64,000 bases of DNA from Lachnospiraceae bacterium (lineage in GTDB: Bacteria; Bacillota; Clostridia; Lachnospirales; Lachnospiraceae): positions 1-64,000 of the forward strand of contig JAFWOE010000054.1 of assembly GCA_017509985.1 (NCBI GenBank), in the 5' to 3' direction. The notes under the pieces are model-generated. The model made no database searches and had not been told where the DNA came from. It worked only from the letters and a program-made list of their open reading frames with translations. This document shows positions 1-7,283 of the stretch, piece by piece (position 1 is the stretch's first letter; every line of letters starts with the position of its first letter). A program made the position numbers and the translations under genes.

Positions 1-140
1 TGGCTGATTACATTAACTACTACAACAACGAGCGCATCCAGGCAAAAACAAAGTGGATGCCACCTGCAAAGTACAGAATGGCATCCACCTGTTGAGCCTC
101 GATCATAAATCAATGTGTCCAGGAAACTGGGTACATATCA
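1..140 (+). mobile_element. Right end of an IS3-family insertion sequence
   Basis: The transposase tail (3-95) is followed by about 45 bases ending near 140 in GTGTCCAGGAAACTGGGTAC and then ATATCA. This resembles the terminal inverted repeat of IS150-like members of the IS3 family, which begin with TG and end in CA. The left end lies outside the window, so the exact boundary and any target duplication cannot be confirmed. Confidence 0.7.
3..95 (+). CDS. IS3-family transposase OrfB, C-terminal end only (partial)
   Basis: The reading frame enters from the left edge and ends at TGA 93-95. The thirty residues include YINYYNNERIQAKTKWMPP followed by AKYR, the characteristic tail of the DDE integrase (OrfB) of IS3/IS150 elements. 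The catalytic core is outside the window, so I cannot tell whether the element is intact. It is read on the plus strand, towards the lpd operon that is read on the minus strand. Confidence 0.88.
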   Translation, partial: ADYINYYNNERIQAKTKWMPPAKYRMASTC

Positions 141-178
141 GTTACGGCGGCTCTTTTTCGTTTATAAAGGCCTTGCGG

Positions 179-499
179 TTACCGGGGCGGCGAAGCGGCC
201 GCGGCGTCTGCGATCCTGTCCAGTTTCCGGTTCCGCACCCACAGAAGCATGTCGACCGTGATCTCGGCAATGTTCAGGATATAGAACGCGAGCGCCAGAT
301 AAAACAGCCAGTTTCCGGCAGCTCCCTGCTGGATCTGAAGCACTTTCCTCACGATCCCGAAGATGTACCCGAGCCAGATAAAGAACTCAAAGACCAGGCT
401 TTTTCCTTTCGCGGTCCGGGATTTCACAGACTTGTAAATCGAGATCGGCCAGGAAATCCCGAAGCAGAATATCATCGCGGCTTCCAAAAAATCAAGCAT
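179..499 (-). CDS. Small integral membrane protein, PQ-loop-like, unknown function
   Basis: This 106-residue protein starts MLDFLEAAMIF at the ATG at 499, preceded by GGAGAG at good spacing; a longer in-frame extension has no such signal. About three hydrophobic segments are visible (roughly residues 2-20, 35-50 and 63-90). The segment SWPISIYKSVKSRTAKGKS resembles the first half of a PQ-loop repeat (SWEET/KDEL-receptor-like), but with PI instead of PQ. It is the third gene of a minus-strand operon with lpdC and lpdD, 23 bases after lpdD. The context suggests a role linked to phenolic-acid decarboxylation, possibly transport, but this is inference. It could equally be an unrelated membrane protein. 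Confidence 0.7.
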   Translation of the reverse strand: MLDFLEAAMIFCFGISWPISIYKSVKSRTAKGKSLVFEFFIWLGYIFGIVRKVLQIQQGAAGNWLFYLALAFYILNIAEITVDMLLWVRNRKLDRIADAAAASPPR

Positions 500-522
500 G
501 GCAGCTCTCCTTTTTTCTCTGA

Positions 523-891
523 TTACCGGAGACCATCCCTCACGGCTTCTTCCGTCAGTTCGCGGGCCAGTTCCAGTACCCTTCCGATCTCTTCTTCCGA
601 AAGCCCGTCGCAGTGAAAGCCCCCTGTGCAGACGCAGACACACTGCAGCGCCGAGCTGATTCGCTCGGCGCATTCTCTGCAGATCAATTCGTCTTTGTGT
701 GAAGGAACATTGATAACGGAGCTGGTGCTGCTGGTCGTTTTATCATCCGCAAGACTCGCCCTGGGCACCGCCAGCACCGCACTTCCGATATGGGGAGCAT
801 CTCCTCCGGAAAAGACAGCATTTATATCCTTTCCGACCCGGATGATCTCCAGCTCAAGAGAGATTCTTCCCTCTCTTCTGTTATAGGTCAT
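523..891 (-). CDS. lpdD: LpdD-like prenylated-flavin chaperone of a UbiD-type decarboxylase
   Basis: This 122-residue protein has the features of the LpdD family, which helps load prenylated FMN into LpdC-type UbiD decarboxylases. Visible are an N-terminal strand region (LELEIIRVGKDINAVFSGG), the GGDAPHIGS motif (about residues 29-37), a Thr/Ser-rich stretch before VINVPSHKDE, and a C-terminal helix (LSEEEIGRVLELARELTEE). It starts 18 bases after the lpdC stop, so the two are probably co-translated. No ubiX-type prenyltransferase gene for making prFMN is seen nearby. The family call is from memory of the motif. Two Cys clusters (CREC and CVCVC) are visible but I assign them no role. Confidence 0.8.
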   Translation of the reverse strand: MTYNRREGRISLELEIIRVGKDINAVFSGGDAPHIGSAVLAVPRASLADDKTTSSTSSVINVPSHKDELICRECAERISSALQCVCVCTGGFHCDGLSEEEIGRVLELARELTEEAVRDGLR

Positions 892-909
892 TTGTTTTCT
901 CCCGAAGGT

Positions 910-2388
910 TCAGGCCTTATAATCCGGGACCCATTTCGCCGGATCAACTTCCATGAACTCGCATCTCTTGAAGCGCTCCTTCTGATCAAACGGCACAGTG
1001 CAGTCGAAGATCGCCTTGCAGGCGCATCCGTGATGCCGGCAGAAAGGATCGTATTCCGGATCGCTGGAAGGCTCCAGCGGATGCAGCCGCACTCCCGGGA
1101 TCGGGATCATATCGATATCCGCCTGGAAACGGGTCGTCATCGCCCAGTTCACGTCGTTGATATCAAACAGGTCCACATCCTCATCCACAAGGAAGCAGTG
1201 TTTGAGCTCACGGAAGGCCGCAAAAGCGACCAGTGCTGCCTGGCGCTGTTTTCCTTCATCGATCGGCGCTACCTTTTTCACCTGGATGACCGCCGCGTAC
1301 TTTCCGCCGCCGAACGGCGCGCAGTAAACGTTCTGAACAAAATCGTTAAGGGCTTTTTTCTCCATAAGGAGGATGCTGGCTTCTGTAGGAATACCGGCCA
1401 TGCTGACATGCTCCTCGGACGGCCCGATCACCGTCTGCATGATCGGGTTCTTTCTCGTCGTGACCGCCTTTACCTTCAGTACCGGCACTTCCGGAAGCGC
1501 GGCGCCGATATAGCCCGGGAATTCCGGCATTGCACGGCCTGTATTGGTATTCTGGTCCTCGCGGACAAATTCGCCCGGCATCAGTTCCGCTTCTACCACG
1601 TACTCCGCGTTGGCGATGCAGAGTTCGTCGATCGTCCTGCATTTGGTCAGCTCTACGGCTTCTCTCCTTAAACCGCCTGCGCAGGCAAGCTCATCGTAGC
1701 CGAGCGGCGTTGTGGGCGATTCAAAGCAGGAAGCGATACAGATGGCGGGATCGACTCCGATCGAAATGGAGATCGGCATCGGTTTTCCGAGTTTTTCGTA
1801 TTTCTCACGGAAAATATCCAGATGCCTTCCTCCCGGAACGAAGTACATGGAGATCGTATCCTTGCTCTGCAGGCAGAGCCTGTGGATCGTTATATCCTTT
1901 TTCCCGGTCTCCGGGTCGGTAGCATAGCACAGACCCATCGTAATATAGGGTCCGGCATCTTCTTCGGTATTGGTCGGCGCAGGTATCAGCTTGCGGATAT
2001 CAAATCCCGGATCGGTGGAAAGATGCACGATCTCCTGACAGACGGCCTTTTCGTTCGGGATCTCTGTTGGCGGGATCGGGGAAGATACCGCTTCCATCAG
2101 CCTGTAGCCCAGTCTTTCGGGTTTTTCATCCAGGATATATCCGACTCTTTCCCGGCTCGCCAGGACGCCGATGGCAACTCTCGCATCCGGATGTCCTTTA
2201 ACGTTATTAAAAACCATCGCCGGACCGTTCTGCCGTGTCGGCCGCATAACGGTTCCGCCGGCTCCGATATAGCGGTAAACGCCGCAGAGTTCGGCATGCG
2301 GATCAACCTCCACGTCCGTTTCGACCAGCTGTCCTTCAATGCCTTTCAACATTTCGAGCACCGATCTCAGATCATTTGATTTTCCCAT
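910..2388 (-). CDS. lpdC: UbiD-family decarboxylase, LpdC-like (gallate/phenolic acid type)
   Basis: The 492-residue length matches LpdC gallate decarboxylase. UbiD enzymes use prenylated FMN for non-oxidative decarboxylation of aromatic or alpha,beta-unsaturated acids in the cytoplasm. Visible family features are an N-terminal RSVLEMLK segment, FNNVKGHPDARVAIGVLASR (substrate/flavin fold), ISISIGVDPAICIAS, and the acidic loop MPEFPGYIG near residue 285. A C-terminal region (residues 380-470) contains FRELKHCFLVDEDVD and a Cys-rich HHGCACKAIFDC. It is the first gene of the lpdC-lpdD-membrane protein operon, with a promoter-like signal at 2449-2477. The exact substrate (gallate, protocatechuate or another hydroxybenzoate) cannot be read from the sequence; the adjacent lpdD favours the gallate/protocatechuate branch. 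Confidence 0.88.
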   Translation of the reverse strand: MGKSNDLRSVLEMLKGIEGQLVETDVEVDPHAELCGVYRYIGAGGTVMRPTRQNGPAMVFNNVKGHPDARVAIGVLASRERVGYILDEKPERLGYRLMEAVSSPIPPTEIPNEKAVCQEIVHLSTDPGFDIRKLIPAPTNTEEDAGPYITMGLCYATDPETGKKDITIHRLCLQSKDTISMYFVPGGRHLDIFREKYEKLGKPMPISISIGVDPAICIASCFESPTTPLGYDELACAGGLRREAVELTKCRTIDELCIANAEYVVEAELMPGEFVREDQNTNTGRAMPEFPGYIGAALPEVPVLKVKAVTTRKNPIMQTVIGPSEEHVSMAGIPTEASILLMEKKALNDFVQNVYCAPFGGGKYAAVIQVKKVAPIDEGKQRQAALVAFAAFRELKHCFLVDEDVDLFDINDVNWAMTTRFQADIDMIPIPGVRLHPLEPSSDPEYDPFCRHHGCACKAIFDCTVPFDQKERFKRCEFMEVDPAKWVPDYKA

Positions 2389-2448
2389 TTTTATTCCCTC
2401 GTAATTCAGTGTGTTTTTTCCATTTTTTACGGTTTAAAAGATGTAATT

Positions 2449-2477
2449 ATTGTACCTGATAAAACCGCAAGCGTCCA
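2449..2477 (-). promoter_or_regulatory. Candidate promoter of the lpd operon
   Basis: On the minus strand, TGGACG (2472-2477) lies 17 bases from TACAAT (2449-2454), about 60 bases upstream of the lpdC start. The -10 is close to consensus and the -35 matches four of six positions. The 190-base gap to the divergent amidohydrolase gene must hold both promoters. For the plus strand I see only a weak TTTACT/TAAGAT pair near 2512-2542. Confidence 0.5.
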
Positions 2478-2578
2478 TTAAAAAATGCGCCGCGGTGCGT
2501 CAAAGATTGTTTTACTATGATGAGCCGTGTGTGATAAGATGTTTTCTGAAGCAATCTGGAAGACGGAGAGATAAATAA

Positions 2579-3442
2579 ATGAAAATAACGGCAGATCTTC
2601 ACATGCATATCATACTGGACGGGGATGACTGGAAAGCAGCCATGGATCACCACAAAAAGGGGCCGGACGAGGAGCTGATCCGGTCGCGCCTGGCCGCGTA
2701 CCGGGACGCCGGCATAACATTCCTGCGCGACGGAGGCGACAAATACGGTGCGTGCCTCAGGGCAAAAGAGCTGGCACCCGAGTACGGGATCACTTATCTC
2801 ACGCCCGCGTTTCCGATCCATCAGAAAGGCCATTACGGCGGCTTTATCGGCCGCGGATGGGGAGATCTGGACGAATACTGCGAACTGGTGGAGACCGCCG
2901 GGGAAAAAGGCGCCGATTTCATCAAACTGATGCTGACGGGTCTGATGGACTTCAATAATGCAGGCAGGCTTACGGAAGCGCCCATGGCTTCCGACGATAT
3001 CCTGACAGTCATCGATGAAGCGCACGACCAGGGATTTGCGGTCATGGCTCACTGCAACGGTGCGCAGGCCGCACGGACAGCTGCTCTGGCCGGGGTCGAA
3101 TCCATCGAACACGGCGCGTTTCTGAATAAAGAAGCCCTTCACGCCATGGCAGACGCAGGAACGGTCTGGATCCCGACGCTTGCCCCCATTGCCAACCTCC
3201 GCGGGACCGGACGTTTTCCGGACAAAGTGCTGGAATACGACCTGAAGACCGCGCGGGAAAACATTCTTTATGCTGTATCCATCGGCGTACCTGTCGGTGC
3301 CGGCAGCGACGCAGGCGCATACATGGTGCCCCATGTTCAGGGAATCATAAACGAATATGACCTGCTCCGGGAAATCCTGGGGGAGCGGACCGATGAAATA
3401 CTCTCGGACGCGGAAGATCGCCTGAAAAAGGTATTCTGCTGA
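2579..3442 (+). CDS. Metal-dependent amidohydrolase family protein
   Basis: The 287-residue protein has the amidohydrolase superfamily TIM-barrel signature. Visible are HMH at residues 8-10 (metal ligands), FIKLM near residue 120 (a candidate bridging Lys), MAHCNG near 158 and IEHGAF near 179 (His ligands), and VGAGSDAGA near 240 (catalytic Asp). GGAGAG lies a few bases before the ATG. It is transcribed divergently from the lpd operon and converges on the flavin reductase gene. The substrate is unknown. The small size and absence of an extra beta-sandwich domain suggest a cyclic amide or imide hydrolase-like or uncharacterised subgroup. Confidence 0.82.
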   Translation: MKITADLHMHIILDGDDWKAAMDHHKKGPDEELIRSRLAAYRDAGITFLRDGGDKYGACLRAKELAPEYGITYLTPAFPIHQKGHYGGFIGRGWGDLDEYCELVETAGEKGADFIKLMLTGLMDFNNAGRLTEAPMASDDILTVIDEAHDQGFAVMAHCNGAQAARTAALAGVESIEHGAFLNKEALHAMADAGTVWIPTLAPIANLRGTGRFPDKVLEYDLKTARENILYAVSIGVPVGAGSDAGAYMVPHVQGIINEYDLLREILGERTDEILSDAEDRLKKVFC

Positions 3443-3464
3443 CCGCAGGCGCCGGGACGATCCG

Positions 3465-4094
3465 TTATCTCTTCTTTTTCCGGACCGAATACCCGAATGT
3501 TCCGAGCTGCCTGCCCAGGGCAAAATAGGCGCCGTGGGAATAGGCGATCAGGCCGGCCTTTTCCAGATGGAGCTTACCGTTCTGATCCATATACCGCTCA
3601 TCCGCCTGAACGCAGGTGACCTCGGCAAGGAACATGTCATGGCTGCCGAGCTCCAGCGTCTGCACGACCCTGCATTCGATATTGACCGGCGACTCCAGAA
3701 CGCCGGGGGCTTTGACCGTTCTGCTGTCAAAAGGCGTCAGGCCGTATTCTTTAAACTTATCCACGTCTTTCCCGGAACGCACGCCGCAGGTGTCCGTGAC
3801 CGCCGCCAGATCTTCGGTCGTCAGGTTGATCACGAAATCCCCGGTCTCTTTGATCAGACGGTGAGAATAACGGGATCTTCTTACAGAGATCGATACCATG
3901 GGCGGATCCGAACAGACCGTGCCTGTCCAGGCGATGGTGATCAGATTCGGACGGCCGTCTTTATCGCAGCAGCTGACCAGGGCGGCAGGCACCGGATACA
4001 AAATATTTCCCGGCTTCTGAAACGTTATTTTTTTATGAACCTGCGCCGGTGCATCCTTCTTTGCCTCCGGCGGTTTTTTTCTGCTGTTCGCCAT
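3465..4094 (-). CDS. Flavin reductase-like FMN-binding split-barrel protein
   Basis: This 209-residue protein matches the flavin reductase-like (DIM6/NTAB) family. It has the YPVPAALVSCCDKDGRPN and ITIAWTGTVCSDPPMVSISV strands, then SHRLIKETGDFVINL, the usual FMN-binding segments. Members reduce flavins with NAD(P)H or simply bind FMN. The first 20 residues are Lys/Pro-rich and look disordered, and the C-terminus is basic (VRKKKR). Its stop lies 23 bases from the end of the converging amidohydrolase gene. The physiological partner is not evident. A link with the prFMN-dependent lpd operon is tempting but unsupported. Confidence 0.85.
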   Translation of the reverse strand: MANSRKKPPEAKKDAPAQVHKKITFQKPGNILYPVPAALVSCCDKDGRPNLITIAWTGTVCSDPPMVSISVRRSRYSHRLIKETGDFVINLTTEDLAAVTDTCGVRSGKDVDKFKEYGLTPFDSRTVKAPGVLESPVNIECRVVQTLELGSHDMFLAEVTCVQADERYMDQNGKLHLEKAGLIAYSHGAYFALGRQLGTFGYSVRKKKR

Positions 4095-4152
4095 AATGAT
4101 CCTCCCTCCTCCGGTCCGGACTTTTTACAGGAAGCCGGCCGGACCCGTATGA

Positions 4153-4902
4153 TTATTTATATACCTGGACACGGATCACGGTCCTTCCCCGGGCAGTCGT
4201 TCCGCCGATACCCCCGATCCGGAATTTCCCGTGCCCGCGCACGGAAATAACATCCCCGTCTCTGCAGTGCGCGCTGTTGTTCTCCATGATCCTTCCGGAT
4301 ACCGCGATCTTCTTTTCCCGAAAGAGCTCCAGGCTCCGGGTCCTTGAAAGGTGAAACACCGCTGCCACGACACTGTCGAGCCGTTCCGACCCAACGGTGA
4401 TCCGTGCCTCTTCAAATTCAGGCAGGAAGCGCTCCGGGATCTCCTCTTTCCGGGAGATTTTGATGCTTGTGCGCCGGACCCTTGTCAGGTTTTCGCAGAT
4501 GTACTCCGCGATGCGGTCCAGGCAGAAGATCACCGCGCAGTTTTCCTTTACCCGTATGTCGCCGATCAGTGCTCTTTCGATCCCCAGATTCATCAGGGCA
4601 CCCAGAAAATCCCGGTGGCTCAGCTCGTCCGAAAATTTAAGGATCAGCGGCTCGGCCAGAAGGCAGGCTACGGGAAACGGTTCCTCGTAACCCAGCGATG
4701 CCGGATCTCCGAAACGGAGGATCCGTCTTTCATTTTCCTCTGCCCCTCCGAACAGCACCGGCTTTGCATAGCTCAGCTCTCTTTCGATGCCGAAGAAGGT
4801 CTCCTGCTCCGAAAGGCTCAGAAAATCTGTGAATGTATAGGTATTGTTTTTGTAGGAACGGTCCGCCAGTTCGCGGATTCTGTTTTCGGTCAGTTCACCC
4901 AT
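4153..4902 (-). CDS. ylmH: YlmH-like S4-domain RNA-binding protein
   Basis: The 249-residue protein corresponds to YlmH (RqcP2 family). It has an N-terminal region with FTDFLSLSEQ, a central domain with HRDFLGALMNLGIERALIGDI (about 94-114), and a C-terminal S4 RNA-binding domain (about 175-240, ERLDSVVAAVFHLSRTRS and VSGRIMENNSAHCRDGDVISVRGHGK). Family members bind 50S ribosomal subunits carrying peptidyl-tRNA and act in ribosome-associated quality control. ylmH often lies in the division cluster with sepF/ylmG/divIVA; here it is alone, between a flavin reductase gene and a divergent transporter gene. Its start is the ATG at 4902. Confidence 0.88.
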   Translation of the reverse strand: MGELTENRIRELADRSYKNNTYTFTDFLSLSEQETFFGIERELSYAKPVLFGGAEENERRILRFGDPASLGYEEPFPVACLLAEPLILKFSDELSHRDFLGALMNLGIERALIGDIRVKENCAVIFCLDRIAEYICENLTRVRRTSIKISRKEEIPERFLPEFEEARITVGSERLDSVVAAVFHLSRTRSLELFREKKIAVSGRIMENNSAHCRDGDVISVRGHGKFRIGGIGGTTARGRTVIRVQVYK

Positions 4903-5014
4903 ACCCTTTTACCTGTTCTGCGGGAACCCGGGGTAATAAACCGCCGTTTCTGTATCCGGCTTTCCCAGGGTTTCATTTATCGGAATCATTTTAGCTTAAA
5001 GCTTCTTTTCTTAC

Positions 5015-5055
5015 AACAGCCGGGCCCTTTCTGTCCGGTCGGAAGCTGTTTTTTT
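5015..5055 (+). terminator. Possible hairpin with T-tract in the ylmH-FNT gap
   Basis: AACAGC (5015-5020) pairs with GCTGTT (5045-5050), with partial inner CGG/CCG pairing, and is followed by a run of T. No plus-strand gene precedes it, so it may insulate the transporter from antisense transcription or be chance. Apart from this and the promoter at 5129-5157, I see nothing else in the 313-base gap 4903-5215. Confidence 0.35.
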
Positions 5056-5128
5056 GTGCCGGGTGCAAATTATCCGTAAAATCGGATAGTACAAAATCTC
5101 TAATTATTTACGGTCTCGTACAATCGTC

Positions 5129-5157
5129 TTGAACATCTGAATCGTTTGCGATATGAT
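5129..5157 (+). promoter_or_regulatory. Promoter of the formate/nitrite transporter gene
   Basis: TTGAAC (5129-5134) and TATGAT (5152-5157) are separated by 17 bases, giving a good housekeeping-type promoter about 60 bases before the transporter start. An upstream in-frame ATG at 5153 lies inside this -10 box, which rules it out as the start codon. Confidence 0.7.
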
Positions 5158-5215
5158 GAAAAATAGTTTAGAACTAACCGTAACAGATCTCTGCTGCTGC
5201 AATGAAGGAGGAGTA

Positions 5216-5842
5216 ATGAAACCACTTAAAACCTGTCTCTATGCCGTCCTCGCGGGCGCATGCATTTCCCTTGGCGGAACCGCATTTCTGTCTCTTGACA
5301 ACAAAGTCCTCGGTGCATTTTTCTTCGTAATCGGTCTGTTCACCATCTGCACCTTCGGCTTCAACCTTTTCACCGGCAAGGTCTGCTACGCCATCGGTGC
5401 AGGTCCTTCCTATATTGTCACGCTGGTTATCATCTGGATCGGCAACCTGCTCGGCTGCCTGATCATCGCCCTGATTGAATCCCTCACCCGGATCGGACCG
5501 GCGCTGACGGAACGCGCAGTGACAATGGCCAACACCAAGCTTGCGGATAACGGCCTGAGCCTTTTTATCCTGGCCTTCTTCTGTAACGTCTGCATCTACA
5601 TCGCTGTAGACGGATTCAAGAACAATCCTCACGAGCTCGGCAAATACCTGTCCCTCGTATTCGGCGTCATGGTCTTCATCCTCTGCGGATTCGAGCACAG
5701 CGTAGCAGATATGTACTATTTCTCCATCGCCCACGCATGGAGCGCAAAGACACTGCTGTATGTCATCATTATCACGCTCGGCAACGCGGTCGGCGGGCTG
5801 GTCATACCGGTCTTCAAGCTGGTCGCTGAAAAGAACGGCTGA
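5216..5842 (+). CDS. Formate/nitrite transporter (FNT) family channel
   Basis: The chosen start is the ATG at 5216, six bases after AAGGAGG, giving 208 residues. FNT proteins are pentameric membrane channels for formate, nitrite or hydrosulfide. Visible are about six hydrophobic segments, GFNLFTGKVCYAIG (about residues 43-56, the first FNT loop motif) and CGFEHSVADMYYFSIA (about 158-173, the second signature). The protein is shorter than typical FocA (about 280), mainly at the N-terminus, as in many clostridial members. No pyruvate formate-lyase or nitrite reductase gene adjoins it, so the permeant anion is undecided. folC follows 76 bases downstream. Confidence 0.88.
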   Translation: MKPLKTCLYAVLAGACISLGGTAFLSLDNKVLGAFFFVIGLFTICTFGFNLFTGKVCYAIGAGPSYIVTLVIIWIGNLLGCLIIALIESLTRIGPALTERAVTMANTKLADNGLSLFILAFFCNVCIYIAVDGFKNNPHELGKYLSLVFGVMVFILCGFEHSVADMYYFSIAHAWSAKTLLYVIIITLGNAVGGLVIPVFKLVAEKNG

Positions 5843-5873
5843 TCCTTTTATTATCATGATTTAAAGAAGCAGC

Positions 5874-5901
5874 ATACGGCCCGGTCTGTCCGCGGCCGTA
5901 T
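5874..5901 (+). other. GC-rich hairpin between the FNT gene and folC
   Basis: ATACGGCC (5874-5881) and GGCCGTAT (5894-5901) form a perfect 8-bp stem around a 12-base loop, just upstream of the folC ribosome-binding site (GGGAG). There is no T-run, so it is probably a partial terminator or an mRNA-processing or stability element. Confidence 0.45.
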
Positions 5902-5918
5902 CTGTTAAAGGGAGTAAA

Positions 5919-7193
5919 ATGAATACTACAGAAGTTCTCGAATATATCGAAGAAGTCAGCTGGAAAGGAAGCGTCCTCGGGCTGGAAAGAATGAACCTCC
6001 TGATGGAAAAGCTCGGCAATCCCCAGGAAAAATACAGGTGCATCCATGTCGCGGGCACAAACGGGAAAGGATCCACTTCCGCGATGATCGCCTCCGTGCT
6101 TTCGGCCGCCGGCTACAGGACCGGCCTGTATACTTCACCGCATCTGATCAATTACAATGAACGCATGAAGATCAACGGACAGGACATCTCCGACGAAGAT
6201 CTCTGCCGCGCCGCGGACACGCTGAAAGCTGTTACCGATACCATGCGCGGATCCTTCATTCCCACCGTTTTTGAACGTGTGACTGCGATGGCCTTCTGGT
6301 ATTTCGCAGATCAGAACTGCGACTTTGTGGTTCTGGAAGTCGGAATGGGCGGCCGCCTGGATGCGACCAACGTCATCACAAAGCCTGCGCTTTCCGTCAT
6401 CTGCAACCTGGATCTGGAGCATACCGAAGAGCTCGGGGACACGATCGAAAAGATCGCCTTTGAAAAAGCCGGCATCATCAAGCCCGGCTGCCCGGTCCAG
6501 CTTTATGCACAGACCGAAGCCGCGGAAGGCGTGATCGAAAAGGCCTGCGATGAGCGGGGCTGTTCCCTGACCAAAACCGACCCGACACAGGCAGAACTGG
6601 TTTTAAAGGAAAACGGTTATCAGGTCATCAATTACCGCGAAAGAAAGAACCTGCGCGTCGGACTGATCGGCACCTATCAGTTCTATAATGCACTGAATGC
6701 CGCGGACGCGATCGATACTTTAAAACAGACGTATGATATCCCGGAAGAAGCCGTTTACGCCGGATTTGAAAACGTGAACTGGCTTGGCCGTTTCCAGGTC
6801 ATCAAACGCGATCCGATCGTCCTTGTGGACGGGGCCCACAACCCCAACGGCGTAAAAGAACTGGCCCGCTGCCTGGAAGACTATTTCCCGGACACAAAAT
6901 TCACTTTTGTTTTCGGTGTAATGGCTGACAAGAACTATGACGAAATGCTTGCCGATATCGCACCCTTCGCCAACAGTTTTATTGCGGTAACGCCCCATTC
7001 GGACCGCGCTCTTTCTTCCGCTTCCCTGAAAGAGGAGATCGAAGAACTGATCTCGGTTCCGGCTTATGACGCTTCCTCTGTGGAAGAAGGCCTGGACAAG
7101 GCGATGGAACTGCGTGAAAAAGGAGAGAATATCTGTATCTTCGGCTCGCTGTATCAGGTCGGCGACGTGCTTATCTATTTCCGGAACCATTAA
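5919..7193 (+). CDS. folC: Folylpolyglutamate synthase / dihydrofolate synthase
   Basis: The 424-residue length is normal for FolC, a cytoplasmic Mur-ligase-family enzyme that adds glutamate to dihydropteroate and/or reduced folates using ATP. Visible are the P-loop HVAGTNGKGSTSAM (about residues 44-57), the omega-loop region GLYTSPHLINYNERM (about 71-85), FVVLEVGMGGRLDATNV (about 135-151), LDLEHTEELGDTIEKIAFEKAGI and the C-terminal VDGAHNPNG. GGGAG precedes the ATG at good spacing. It may share transcription with the FNT gene upstream, and ends at a strong terminator at 7241-7279. Confidence 0.95.
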   Translation: MNTTEVLEYIEEVSWKGSVLGLERMNLLMEKLGNPQEKYRCIHVAGTNGKGSTSAMIASVLSAAGYRTGLYTSPHLINYNERMKINGQDISDEDLCRAADTLKAVTDTMRGSFIPTVFERVTAMAFWYFADQNCDFVVLEVGMGGRLDATNVITKPALSVICNLDLEHTEELGDTIEKIAFEKAGIIKPGCPVQLYAQTEAAEGVIEKACDERGCSLTKTDPTQAELVLKENGYQVINYRERKNLRVGLIGTYQFYNALNAADAIDTLKQTYDIPEEAVYAGFENVNWLGRFQVIKRDPIVLVDGAHNPNGVKELARCLEDYFPDTKFTFVFGVMADKNYDEMLADIAPFANSFIAVTPHSDRALSSASLKEEIEELISVPAYDASSVEEGLDKAMELREKGENICIFGSLYQVGDVLIYFRNH

Positions 7194-7240
7194 AAAAAGA
7201 CCGGCGGCTCCTTCGATCCCCCGGCCTTTTACAGACGAAC

Positions 7241-7279
7241 GCCCTGCGGAGAAGCTTTTCCGCGGGGCGTTTGTTTTTG
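7241..7279 (+). terminator. Intrinsic terminator after folC
   Basis: GCCCTGCGGA (7241-7250) pairs with TCCGCGGGGC (7259-7268) around an 8-base loop, followed by GTTTGTTTTT. It ends five bases before the stop codon of the converging lipoprotein gene. A second GC-rich inverted region (CCGGCGG...CCCCCGG) lies just upstream at 7201-7225. Confidence 0.8.
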
Positions 7280-7283
7280 TTCC

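Noticed and set aside
5153-5215. Longer N-terminus of the formate/nitrite transporter
   Set aside because: The upstream ATG lies in the -10 box, and a perfect AAGGAGG precedes the ATG at 5216, where family similarity also begins.
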